Source: Anaerolineae bacterium (lineage in GTDB: Bacteria; Chloroflexota; Anaerolineae; Aggregatilineales; Phototrophicaceae). From it: DNA of 64,000 bases. Below are positions 26,882-37,078 of this stretch, piece after piece; positions within the stretch are counted from its first letter, which is position 1; every line of letters starts with the position of its first letter. A program made the position numbers and the translations under genes. The notes below the pieces were generated by a model. That model was not told the origin of the DNA. It did no database searches and saw only the letters and a program-made list of their open reading frames with translations. The stretch lies in contig JAHDWN010000006.1 of the NCBI GenBank assembly GCA_023382675.1, forward strand, positions 62,001-126,000. The letters are read 5' to 3'.

Positions 26882-27957
26882 TAGCTGCCCGCTCCCCAGG
26901 TGAACATGCGCCATTCGCCTTCCGCGCCGATGACAGCGTAAAGACCGTCGGCGTTCTGCTGCGCCACCGAAACACGCCAACGGTATTGCGGTCGTTCCCC
27001 GTTTGTGGGCGCAATCTCTGCTGGCAAGCGATACGAGGTCGCGCGGGTGATGTCATTGAATGTCGTTCCGCTGGTGAGATTCTCGATTTGTATCAAGTAG
27101 ACCTGTTGCGTCTCCAACACACCGACGCTGACCCACTGCAAGGCAAATGTCGATGCGGCGTTGATCGCGGCATCGCGCGGCGGAAAGCTGATGCGCGGTG
27201 CGGCAAAGGTTGGCGTCGGCGTGGCCGTTTCATTGCCGGATGGCGTCGGCGAAAGTGTCGGCGTTGGCGTCGGCGCGGGCACGTTCACTGCCGCGCCTGT
27301 GTCCAGCAAGACGGTGCAATCCGGGCCGCCGCTAGGGTTAGACAGGTCGCAGTTGAAGAATCCAATCTGCGGATTCAGATCGCGCAGCACCCGCAGTGTC
27401 GTCCGGTATTGTTCGGCGATGCCCAGAATCGTTTCGCCCTCGCGCACGACGTGCGGGACGATGGTCGTCTGGATTGCGAGTGACACCTGCGGGATGCCGG
27501 ACATGGCGGTCGCCGTTTTCGCATCGGCGGGCAGCGTTGGCGCTATCGTCGGCAGCGGGATCAGGATCGTGTTCCCCGGCCCAGGCAGCCGATCCGCACT
27601 GGGCAGATTCGGATTGATGCGCACGATCTCGTCGAGCACACTCAGATCGCGATAACCAAACTGCTGGATGATGTAGATCAGCGTGTCATCCGGCTGAATG
27701 ACGTACTCCACGACGGAAGGTGTCGGTGTAGCTGCCGGTTCGTCGGTCACTGGCTGCGTAGGCATGTCGGTCGGCTGCGCGATTTGCAGCGCTGCTGTTG
27801 GCGTTGGTGTCTGGCTGGCCGTCGGCTGGGGTGTGGCGGTTGGCGACGGCAGCGCTTCTTGAATCGGCGTTGGCGTTGGCACTTGCGGTGGATTGGCGCA
27901 GCCAGCCGCGATTGTAATCAGAGCAAGGATAAGCACGGCGCGAATCAGTTTCTTCAT
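26881..27957 (-). CDS. LysM-domain lipoprotein
   Basis: 358 residues. Lipoprotein signal MKKLIRAVLILALITIAAGC with lipobox AAGC. A Pro/Thr-rich linker (about 25-90) leads to a first LysM (YVIQPDDTLIYIIQQFG, about 90-145) and a second LysM (HVVREGETILGIAEQY, about 170-225) that carries a Cys pair in the pattern CDLSNPSGGPDCTVLL. A second PTPTPT linker precedes a C-terminal beta domain. The same order occurs in the adjacent upstream gene, so they are tandem paralogues. The start is the ATG overlapping the neighbour's stop as TGATG. Predicted to be anchored outside the membrane and bound to glycan. Confidence 0.88.
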   Translation of the reverse strand: MKKLIRAVLILALITIAAGCANPPQVPTPTPIQEALPSPTATPQPTASQTPTPTAALQIAQPTDMPTQPVTDEPAATPTPSVVEYVIQPDDTLIYIIQQFGYRDLSVLDEIVRINPNLPSADRLPGPGNTILIPLPTIAPTLPADAKTATAMSGIPQVSLAIQTTIVPHVVREGETILGIAEQYRTTLRVLRDLNPQIGFFNCDLSNPSGGPDCTVLLDTGAAVNVPAPTPTPTLSPTPSGNETATPTPTFAAPRISFPPRDAAINAASTFALQWVSVGVLETQQVYLIQIENLTSGTTFNDITRATSYRLPAEIAPTNGERPQYRWRVSVAQQNADGLYAVIGAEGEWRMFTWGAGS

Positions 27958-29333
27958 CAAGACGTTCCTGCTCGGCTTTCCCATATGAATATGCGTGTGT
28001 CGGTCGTGAAAATCGGCGTTTCCGGGGCATCCAGATCGATCACGCTCACTGACCAGGAAAACTCGTGGCGGCGACCATCACTGCCTTGCCATTCCGCCGG
28101 AACGACAAAAAACAACTCTTTGGTGTCGTTGGAATGATCGACGCCCGCTGTCAGATCGCGCACGCCCACTCGATAGACTTCGTTTGGCCCCAGTGTGCCG
28201 GTGGTAATCCAGCGCAGCGTAACCAATTCGTCAGCCTGAAACAGCGCCCGGTCGCCCGGACTGAGCGAAGTCGGCGCGTTGAAAGTCGGTGTCGCCGTCG
28301 GTGTCGGCGTTTCACTGCCCGACGGTGTCGGCGGAATCGTCGGCGTTGCCGTCGGCGAGGGCACACGGATTTGTTCACCTTCAATCAGGAGCACAGTACA
28401 ACGTGGGCCGCCGCTATCCATGCCGAAGTCGCACTGTGAAAACTCAATCTCCGGGTTGAGTTGCGACAGAATCTCGGCATTCGCGCCATACTGCACCGCA
28501 ATCGAGAGCATCGTTTCGTCTTTGCGCACCGTATGCCAGGCGACGCCTGGTTGCAGCGTCTCTGTAGGGAAGACGTTGGCCGCAAGTTCAGGCGAGTTCG
28601 ATGACACTGCGATGGTATCCGAACCCGAACCATTGGCTGAGGATTCAGTGTCGGGCGGCGCAGACGGCTGATTTGGATCGGCTGTCGCTGTCGGCCACGG
28701 GATCACGATCTCCTGGCCGACTTGAATTGCCTCTGGCGCGCTCAGCGCATTGGTCGCCACGATCAGGTCGATCACATCCAGATCGCGATGCCCACAGGCT
28801 ATTGCCAACCCCAGGAGACTGTCGCCCGCCTGGACGCGGCGAACACACGGCGCAGGCGTCGGCGATGGAGTCGCGGTGGCCGGCGCTGGCGTCACAGTGA
28901 TCAGATTGGGCGCAGGCCGCGCGGTGTTGGTGACAATTGGCAGTGCAGACGGCGTGACGAAACCGACGTTGATGTCGCCGCCGGTTGCGGCGGGCGTGGG
29001 CGTTTGCGTGTCTTCGGCGGCTACAGGCAGAATGGTTGTCCCCAGGAAACGCGCCCCCAGGAATAACACCAGGCCAACGCAGACCGCTGCTGCGAGGACT
29101 AACACGCCGCCAAAAACGAGTGGGTCTCGATTTCGGCGCAGCGCACCTTCATAGAGATCCGTCTCGCCATAGCGATAGTCGTACCCCGATGCACGGGACG
29201 AGGTCTTCTGTGCTTGTTTTTCAGTGTCAGTGACCTGGACATCGGTCAGAGTCGTCCCGCAGGTCGGGCAGATCACTGCATTGTGGTGCGCCGCCGTTCC
29301 GCAGATTGGGCACGTTTTGTAGACTTGTGACAA
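27957..29333 (-). CDS. Zinc-ribbon, single-pass membrane LysM protein
   Basis: 458 residues. A cytoplasmic N-terminal zinc ribbon (CPICGTAAHHNAVICPTCGT, about 8-27), a charged stretch, one transmembrane helix (about 75-98), a Pro/Thr linker, LysM 1 (RVQAGDSLLGLAIACGHRDL), LysM 2 (HTVRKDETMLSIAVQYGANA) with CDFGMDSGGPRCTVLL, a PTPTA linker and a C-terminal beta domain (about 360-455). The outer part is paralogous to the lipoprotein encoded next. The internal ribbon could link wall contact to a cytoplasmic partner. Confidence 0.87.
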   Translation of the reverse strand: MSQVYKTCPICGTAAHHNAVICPTCGTTLTDVQVTDTEKQAQKTSSRASGYDYRYGETDLYEGALRRNRDPLVFGGVLVLAAAVCVGLVLFLGARFLGTTILPVAAEDTQTPTPAATGGDINVGFVTPSALPIVTNTARPAPNLITVTPAPATATPSPTPAPCVRRVQAGDSLLGLAIACGHRDLDVIDLIVATNALSAPEAIQVGQEIVIPWPTATADPNQPSAPPDTESSANGSGSDTIAVSSNSPELAANVFPTETLQPGVAWHTVRKDETMLSIAVQYGANAEILSQLNPEIEFSQCDFGMDSGGPRCTVLLIEGEQIRVPSPTATPTIPPTPSGSETPTPTATPTFNAPTSLSPGDRALFQADELVTLRWITTGTLGPNEVYRVGVRDLTAGVDHSNDTKELFFVVPAEWQGSDGRRHEFSWSVSVIDLDAPETPIFTTDTRIFIWESRAGTS

Positions 29334-29405
29334 CAGGCCATCCTCGGTTCGCCGCAGTTCATCACAATCGGTAGTATAGCGGTTGTTCCAGCGGCGTAGA
29401 AGTGG

Positions 29406-29459
29406 CGAGTGGCCATGCGTAGGCCACTCGTACCGGGACGAGCCGTGCCCGCCCCGGTA
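29406..29459 (-). repeat. Two adjacent hairpins downstream of the LysM gene start and valS end
   Basis: CGAGTGGCC/GGCCACTCG (29406-29414 with 29422-29430, 7-nt loop) is followed at once by TACCGGG/CCCGGTA (29431-29437 with 29453-29459). It sits 11 nt past the valS stop. There is no U-run on the minus strand, so it may be an RNA-stabilising element or a weak terminator. The remaining bases in this 136-nt gap show nothing else. Confidence 0.45.
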
Positions 29460-29469
29460 AAAAGAGGCG

Positions 29470-32097
<2,628 letters not shown>

Positions 32098-32136
32098 ACG
32101 TTCCTCTACCTGTCTCACCTTCGTCTGTTCAGGTCT

Positions 32137-32922
32137 TCACTTGGCTACAGTCAGGGGTTTTCGCGCGACCAGCACCCGCTCGGCACGATCAGGCTGATCG
32201 ATCACGTCTTCAAATCCTACCTCTAACAGCACAACTTTGACTTCATCAGTCGACAACGGGCGATACATGACGCGCCGTTTGAGGGTCCGGTAATCCTGCC
32301 CGTCACCGTGAACGATGAAGAGATTTTGCGTGGCGATGATCGGCGGGCCATCCTGCCAATCCCAGATGTCGAACGTAATCAATTCGCCGCCGTCGTCCAT
32401 CTCATGGACGAAGCCGGGGATGAAGCGCGGGCGCATTTCGATGAATGGCGCGAAGTCACGCATCCCAATGACGAGCGTGCCGCCGGGGCGCAGCAGGTCG
32501 AACAGGTTGTGAAGTGCGCCCTCGATTTCAACATCCCGCAATAGATGCGGTAATGCATTGCCCTTGCTGATCACGGCGTCGAACGGGCCAGGAAAGACAA
32601 TCGGCAAACTGGCGAAATCTGCCTGGGCATGGCGGATCTTGCGCAAGATACCATAGTCGTGCGCGAATTCTTCCAACTTATGCAGCATCCCGGCGCTGGG
32701 GTCGGCTGCGCAGACATCAAAGCCAAGCATCGCCAGGGGGATCGTCTGCGCACCGGCGCGGCAAGACGCATCCAGCACCGAGCTGACGCCGCGATTACGG
32801 AAGATCGCCTTCAGGCCCAGCCCTTCGCGCTGGAGCTGCGTTTCCCAATCGCGGTAGAAATAGGGGTAATACTCCGCAATCGCATCGTAGAAGCCGCTGG
32901 TATCGTTGCTGAGTGAGAACAT
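32137..32922 (-). CDS. SAM-dependent class I methyltransferase
   Basis: 261 residues. MFSLSNDTSGFYDAIAEYYP opens like many small-molecule methyltransferases. Motif I is VLDASCRAGAQTIPLAMLGF with Cys-Arg in place of the usual Gly-Thr-Gly, followed by acidic VCAADPSAGM, motif IV FDAVISKGNALPHLL and LRPGGTLVIGMRDF. The substrate is unknown. Reading further upstream in frame enters the T-box leader, so the start is placed at 32922. Its position between a valine-type T-box and valS suggests amino-acid-regulated expression. Confidence 0.85.
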   Translation of the reverse strand: MFSLSNDTSGFYDAIAEYYPYFYRDWETQLQREGLGLKAIFRNRGVSSVLDASCRAGAQTIPLAMLGFDVCAADPSAGMLHKLEEFAHDYGILRKIRHAQADFASLPIVFPGPFDAVISKGNALPHLLRDVEIEGALHNLFDLLRPGGTLVIGMRDFAPFIEMRPRFIPGFVHEMDDGGELITFDIWDWQDGPPIIATQNLFIVHGDGQDYRTLKRRVMYRPLSTDEVKVVLLEVGFEDVIDQPDRAERVLVARKPLTVAK

Positions 32923-32947
32923 GGCGTCGCGCTCGCAATCAACGATC

Positions 32948-32985
32948 AAAAAACCCCTTCCATCACACAAGGACGAAAGGGGTTT
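32948..32985 (-). terminator. Regulated terminator of the T-box leader
   Basis: Stem AAACCCCTT / AAGGGGTTT followed by a U-run on the minus strand, directly after the T-box core. The methyltransferase ATG is 26 nt further on. Confidence 0.85.
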
Positions 32986-33219
32986 ACTTCCGTGGTACCA
33001 CCTTGCTTCGCCAGCAGCTCGAAAGCGGCACAGCGCGCTCGTTTGCGCTATAACGGGCTTGCCCGGCACAACCTACTGAAAGTGTGGGTTCGGCTGTGCA
33101 ACTCGCAGGTGACTTGTGTTTATCTTGACGAGCGGGCTTTCAGCCTGTGACCCGCACTCTCTAGCGTCAGTGGATAATCACCTGTCCTGGTCATCGTCGT
33201 TCGCTATGGACTTGAGTTC
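32948..33219 (-). promoter_or_regulatory. T-box riboswitch controlling the methyltransferase-valS unit
   Basis: The minus-strand leader shows a stem I base CAGGTGA/TCACCTG with TGACG/CGTCA above the presumed specifier loop, a distal AGAGAG followed by GGCTGAAAGCC, the T-box core GGTGGTACCACGG (complement of 32990-33002), and then a terminator. The UGGU in the T-box would pair with a tRNA 3' end of ACCA, meaning discriminator A73, which fits tRNA-Val. GUC occurs at the edge of the specifier loop, but I could not fix the specifier codon with certainty. Uncharged tRNA should favour read-through into the methyltransferase and valS. Confidence 0.85.
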
Positions 33220-33225
33220 GCGGTT

Positions 33226-33255
33226 AGTGTAGCAGCGTCTGTTTGCCGCTGTCAA
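33226..33255 (-). promoter_or_regulatory. Promoter of the T-box leader
   Basis: Minus strand TTGACA (33255-33250), 18-nt spacer, TACACT (33231-33226). The consensus -35 lies at the very end of the udk coding region. Confidence 0.8.
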
Positions 33256-33893
33256 TCCCTGCCGCGCGCCTGGAGCAAACTGCGGATGCGGTCGGCAACC
33301 ATGTCCATGGCGACCTCGTTGAAACCGCCTTCCGGGATGATGACGTGCGCGTAACGCTTGCTCGGCTCGACGAATTCCAGGTGCATCGGGCGCACAGTCG
33401 CCAGATATTGCTTGATAACGGACTCGACAGATCGCCCACGTTCGATCACGTCCCGCTGGAGCCGCCGAATGAAACGCAGATCAGCGTCCGTATCGACGAA
33501 GATTTTCACGTCGAAGATGTCGCGTAGGCTGGGTTCCGAAAGTACAAGTATGCCTTCGACCAGGATGATAGGGTGGGGGGCTATACGGAGTCGTTCTTCC
33601 GTTCTCGCATTCCGTGTGAAGTCGTAGATGGGTATCTCAACCGGCTCGCCGCGCTGGAGCTGGCGAATGTGCTCCACCATCAGCGGCGTGTCGAGCGCAT
33701 CAGGATGATCAAAATTGATGGCCGAGCCGTGCTCCGTGGAAAGCTCGCTCAGGTCTTTGTAATAGGCGTCGTGAGGCAGATAGGCGATATTGTGGCTGCC
33801 CACCCGATCGAGGATCGCGTTGGAGACGGTCGTCTTGCCGGAGCCTGAGCCGCCGGCGACGGCCATCGTGACAGGACGAGGATAGACTGACAT
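33252..33893 (-). CDS. udk: Uridine kinase
   Basis: 213 residues. Phosphorylates uridine and cytidine for pyrimidine salvage. P-loop AVAGGSGSGKTTVSNAIL near the N-terminus, DAYYKDL, INFDHPDALDTPLMVEHI, YDFTRNARTEE and the VEGILVLSEPSLRDIFD segment are all characteristic. The ATG at 33893 is chosen because GGGAGGG lies 5 nt upstream; an earlier in-frame ATG lacks this. A terminator hairpin ends only 16 nt before the start codon, so no room remains for a separate promoter and expression probably depends on read-through from the tRNA-Thr gene. Confidence 0.95.
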   Translation of the reverse strand: MSVYPRPVTMAVAGGSGSGKTTVSNAILDRVGSHNIAYLPHDAYYKDLSELSTEHGSAINFDHPDALDTPLMVEHIRQLQRGEPVEIPIYDFTRNARTEERLRIAPHPIILVEGILVLSEPSLRDIFDVKIFVDTDADLRFIRRLQRDVIERGRSVESVIKQYLATVRPMHLEFVEPSKRYAHVIIPEGGFNEVAMDMVADRIRSLLQARGRD

Positions 33894-33909
33894 TTGCCCT
33901 CCCTCAGGC

Positions 33910-33947
33910 AAAAAAATACCCGCAGACCGGGTAGGAAGGGTGCGGGT
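33910..33947 (-). terminator. Rho-independent terminator after tRNA-Thr
   Basis: Minus strand ACCCGCA / TGCGGGT stem (33941-33947 with 33918-33924) followed by seven U. Only 10 nt separate it from the tRNA 3' end, and udk begins just beyond. Confidence 0.85.
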
Positions 33948-33957
33948 AAGTCTGAAG

Positions 33958-34029
33958 AGCCACTCGTGGGATTTGAACCCACAACCTAACGCTTACGAAG
34001 CGTTTGCTCTGCCGTTGAGCTAGAGTGGC
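33958..34029 (-). tRNA. tRNA-Thr (anticodon CGU)
   Basis: 72 nt, full cloverleaf: acceptor GCCACTC/GAGTGGC, D stem GCTC/GAGC, anticodon stem AACGC/GCGTT with loop TTCGTAA (anticodon CGU, reads ACG), variable AGGTT, T arm GTGGG/CCCAC with loop TTCAAAT, discriminator U. CCA is not encoded. Confidence 0.97.
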
Positions 34030-34041
34030 GCTAGTTGGATC

Positions 34042-34070
34042 AGTATAGCAAACCCCAAAACGCGTGACAA
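34042..34070 (-). promoter_or_regulatory. Promoter of tRNA-Thr
   Basis: Minus strand TTGTCA, 17-nt spacer, TATACT, ending 12 nt before the tRNA 5' end. It probably also drives udk by read-through. Confidence 0.8.
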
Positions 34071-34098
34071 GCCTGGTTTCGGCGCTCGACCACGGGTA

Positions 34099-35640
34099 TC
34101 AGTGGCGGAAATGCCGTGCGCCGGTGAAGATCATTGCCATATTGGCCTGGTTTGCAATCTCGATCACTTCCGAGTCGCGGATAGAACCGCCTGGCTGGAT
34201 AATGGCTGTGATCCCAGCCTGGGCCGCCGTTTCGACAGCATCTGGAAACGGGAAGAATGCATCGGAAGCAAGCACCGCGCCGCGCGCGCGCGCATCCGCT
34301 TTTTCGACTGCCAGTTTTGTGGCGTCCACACGGCTGGATAATCCGCCGCCAATGCCGTAGGTGGCATTGCCACCCGCAATTACTATCGCATTCGATTTGA
34401 CGTGCTGCACAGCCTTCCAGGCAAAGCCAAGGGCGGCCATTTCCTCGGCGGTTGGCGTGCGTTGTGTCACCGTCTTAAGCAGCACGTGATCCGGATCGCC
34501 GATGTCCGAACGCTGTACCAGCAGACCGCGATGCACGCTGCGAATCTCAATCCCATTGCCATCGAACGGCTGTGGCACCTGGAGCAGCCGGCAGTTCTTA
34601 CGCCCGGCGTTCAGTTGTTCAACCGCAGCCTCAGTAAAAGTCGGCGCAGCAATCGCCTCCAGGAACAGTGAACCGAGCGCTGTCACAAAGGCTTCGTCCA
34701 CGCCGCGGTTGACCGCGATGACACCGCCGAAGGCCGAGACAGCGTCGGAAGCCAGCGCGAGAGGATAGGCTTCGGCGATGGTTTGCCCGGTGGCGATGCC
34801 GGTCGGGTTCAGGTGTTTGACGATAACGACTGCCGGGCCATCAAAACTGCTCACGGCGCGCCACGCCGCATCCAGATCGAGAATGTTGTTGTACGAAAGC
34901 TGCTTCCCGCCAAGTACAGTTCCACCCAGGGGGCCGCCACGGCCATCCTGGCTGTAATAGGCCGCGCTCTGGTGCGGGTTTTCCCCATAACGTAGTGCTT
35001 CGACCTGGCGCGCAGCGACGGAAAGCTGTGACGGCAACGCATCGCTAGCCGCCATATTCGGCGCCAGATCCCGCGAGAGAAACGCATGAATCGCCGTGTC
35101 GTAGTCGCGGGTGTGCGCGAAGGCTTTAATAGCCAGTTCGCGCCGCAAAGCCAGATCTGCCTCGTTGCTGTAGGCCAGCGCCGCCGCGACCCGGTCGTAA
35201 TCTGCCGGATCACACACGACCGTGACATTCAGGAAGTTTTTCGCTGCTGCCCGAAGCAACGCGACGCCTCCAATATCGATTTGCTCGATGGCGTCTTGCA
35301 GCGTGGTCCCGTGTTTAGCAACGGTCTGCTGGAACGGATATAGATTACAGATCACCAGATCGATTTCGGAATAGCCTTCGGCGGCAAGTTCATCGCTATC
35401 TTGCGGTGTTCGGCGTGTCAGGATGCCCGCGTGAACGGCTGGGTGCAGCGTTTTGACGCGCCCGCCGAGCATTTCCGCCGCGCCGGTCAGCGTTTCAATC
35501 GATGTCACCGTCAAGCCCGCGTCTTGCAGCGTCTGGGCCGTGCCCCCACTGGCGATGAGATCGAAGCCCAGATAGCTGATTTGTGCCGCGAACTCGGCCA
35601 GTCCTGTTTTGTCGTAAACACTCAAAAGTGCACGCGGCAT
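34099..35640 (-). CDS. purH: Bifunctional AICAR formyltransferase/IMP cyclohydrolase
   Basis: 513 residues, the last two steps of purine synthesis. N-terminal cyclohydrolase domain: SVYDKTGLAEFAAQI, SGGTAQTL, GGRVKTLHPAVHAGIL, CNLYPF. C-terminal transformylase: RYGENPHQSAAYY, LSYNNILDLDAAW, VKHLNPTGIA with the Lys-His catalytic pair, and the end segment SDAFFPFPDAVETAAQAGI, then IIQPGGSIRD. TTGAGGA lies just before the ATG and a minus-strand TATAAT (35690-35685) about 45 nt upstream is a candidate -10. Confidence 0.97.
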   Translation of the reverse strand: MPRALLSVYDKTGLAEFAAQISYLGFDLIASGGTAQTLQDAGLTVTSIETLTGAAEMLGGRVKTLHPAVHAGILTRRTPQDSDELAAEGYSEIDLVICNLYPFQQTVAKHGTTLQDAIEQIDIGGVALLRAAAKNFLNVTVVCDPADYDRVAAALAYSNEADLALRRELAIKAFAHTRDYDTAIHAFLSRDLAPNMAASDALPSQLSVAARQVEALRYGENPHQSAAYYSQDGRGGPLGGTVLGGKQLSYNNILDLDAAWRAVSSFDGPAVVIVKHLNPTGIATGQTIAEAYPLALASDAVSAFGGVIAVNRGVDEAFVTALGSLFLEAIAAPTFTEAAVEQLNAGRKNCRLLQVPQPFDGNGIEIRSVHRGLLVQRSDIGDPDHVLLKTVTQRTPTAEEMAALGFAWKAVQHVKSNAIVIAGGNATYGIGGGLSSRVDATKLAVEKADARARGAVLASDAFFPFPDAVETAAQAGITAIIQPGGSIRDSEVIEIANQANMAMIFTGARHFRH

Positions 35641-35716
35641 GACTTGTCCTCAATTCCCCTGATCGGCACGTGTGAAGGTGCATGATTATAACGTGACGCT
35701 GTGCCGTACACATCCC

Positions 35717-35746
35717 TTGTGAGAATACTGAAATCACCGCTACAAT
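35717..35746 (+). promoter_or_regulatory. Promoter of the 102-residue unknown gene
   Basis: TTGTGA (35717-35722), 18-nt spacer, TACAAT (35741-35746), 44 nt before the ATG. It is divergent from the purH -10 at 35685-35690. Confidence 0.6.
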
Positions 35747-35790
35747 AGACACTACTTTCACGGGTCAATCTGAGTGCAAGGACAGTCCGG

Positions 35791-36099
35791 ATGACGAGCG
35801 CGGAGACCATTTTGAAGCGGCGCGATGCCAAAGCCAAGCCACATCTGGCACAGTATGCGCCAGTCTGGATCATCGAAGAAAAGGTGATCGTCAAAGATGA
35901 CGCTGTTCAGTTCGAGGCGGTGTTCCAGCACAACCTCTACGGTTGGGTAAGCCGTCGCTATCGTTACGACAGCTTCAACGACGTGCTCTACTTCAAGGGA
36001 CAGGGCCTCCTTGATGAAGACGCGGCGCTGAACATTCAGGAACAAGAACCATATATCGCGGCCCAGGTTGCCGACATCCCAAATGCTTACGGGGGCTAA
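35791..36099 (+). CDS. Small conserved-looking protein of unknown function
   Basis: 102 residues, soluble, no signal peptide. The middle (about 25-75: APVWIIEEKVIVKDDAVQFE, then HNLYGWVSRRYRYDSFNDVL) alternates hydrophobic and polar residues as in a small beta barrel or sheet. Composition is protein-like and a good promoter stands upstream, which is why this frame is preferred to the 116-codon frame on the other strand. No family recognised. Confidence 0.7.
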   Translation: MTSAETILKRRDAKAKPHLAQYAPVWIIEEKVIVKDDAVQFEAVFQHNLYGWVSRRYRYDSFNDVLYFKGQGLLDEDAALNIQEQEPYIAAQVADIPNAYGG

Positions 36100-36112
36100 A
36101 GTCGGCAACCTG
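36064..36112. terminator. Inverted repeat at a convergent gene end
   Basis: CAGGTTGCCGAC (36064-36075) and its perfect complement GTCGGCAACCTG (36101-36112) flank the stop of the small gene. A 12-bp stem with a 25-nt loop; no U-run. Possibly a bidirectional terminator between converging genes. Confidence 0.45.
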
Positions 36113-36121
36113 GCCTGAGAG

Positions 36122-36988
36122 CTAACTCGCTACTGGCAAGGTAGCAACATCGCCTGAATCCACGAGCGTGACCAGGACAGCCAACAGCCAGCCGGTTTCA
36201 CCATCATACTCGACACGCAACCACTGGTCATTCACATCGCGGGCGTTCGCCGTAAGTTCGGTATCGAACGGGATCACCAGAACGGTTTCCGAGTTCAGTG
36301 TCGGGCCGGCGCGCAGATTGACATTGTAACGTGTGATTATGGCGAGGCCATTTTCCGTTATGGCTGTAGCGGTAGCGCGCACCGGCGGTGGTTCTTCGCT
36401 CACCACTGGCACTGATGTCAGATCGCCAGTGATAGTGACGACGTAGTAGGCCACCCAGCCAGTGTCGGTCTCAGTTTCGACTTTCAGCCAGTCACTGGAT
36501 TCATTGCTGCGTGCCAATACGGGAACGACAGCGCCGCGTTCCAGGATCGTGACAACCTCGGAGTTCACTGTAGGTAGCGAACGGACGTTGACGCGACGAT
36601 AGGCAGTGGCACTCACATCATCTGCCATAAGTCCCGGCACTGCCGCCGCATCAAGAGACTCGGTACTTGTCTCCGGCAGAATTTCCTCAATCGGCAGTGT
36701 CGAAAGATCGCCTGTTACAGCGACGACAAAATAGGCGACCCAACCCTGCTCATCGCCGGCCTGGATCAGAAGCCAGTCGTTTTCCTCGTTGTTTCGGGCA
36801 ATGACTCTGGCCGTATCCCCTGGATTGAGTGTGGTGACAATTGGACTGCCGACGCCAGGTGTACTGCGCACATTGACGATCCGGTAGGCCTGGACAGTCA
36901 CCTCTCCGGGTGTTTCCTCCTGTGCCTGGGCGAATGCAGCGCCCCAGAGCATAACAAGGATCGTCAGCATAACTGTCGTGACTCGCAT
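36122..36988 (-). CDS. Secreted protein with three SH3b domains
   Basis: 288 residues. Signal peptide MRVTTVMLTILVMLWGAAFA. Three bacterial SH3 repeats: VQAYRIVNVRSTPGVGSPIV (about 31-95), ATAYRRVNVRSLPTVNSEVV (about 125-190) and IITRYNVNLRAGPTLNSETV (about 215-275), each with the NVRS/NLRAGP motif and a closing GWVAYYV or GWLLAVL. Such domains bind peptidoglycan or other wall polymers. No catalytic domain. GGAGAT precedes the start. Confidence 0.9.
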   Translation of the reverse strand: MRVTTVMLTILVMLWGAAFAQAQEETPGEVTVQAYRIVNVRSTPGVGSPIVTTLNPGDTARVIARNNEENDWLLIQAGDEQGWVAYFVVAVTGDLSTLPIEEILPETSTESLDAAAVPGLMADDVSATAYRRVNVRSLPTVNSEVVTILERGAVVPVLARSNESSDWLKVETETDTGWVAYYVVTITGDLTSVPVVSEEPPPVRATATAITENGLAIITRYNVNLRAGPTLNSETVLVIPFDTELTANARDVNDQWLRVEYDGETGWLLAVLVTLVDSGDVATLPVAS

Positions 36989-37078
36989 TGGCGAGATATC
37001 TCCTGTACTGTTATCGAGATCGCGAGAATCTTATCACAGTCGCCCGCCGGATGCGGCGGTGAACATCCCGAAGGCCTT

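Noticed and set aside
27220-27290. Short GTCGGCGTT-type tandem repeats, also near 28290-28370, as possible CRISPR or minisatellite
   Set aside because: They encode Pro/Thr-rich linkers of the LysM proteins; no spacers of regular length.
32923-33069. 49-codon extension of the methyltransferase
   Set aside because: This stretch is the T-box core and its terminator, not coding sequence.
35758-36108. 116-codon minus-strand frame opposite the 102-residue gene
   Set aside because: The plus-strand frame has a good promoter and more protein-like composition.
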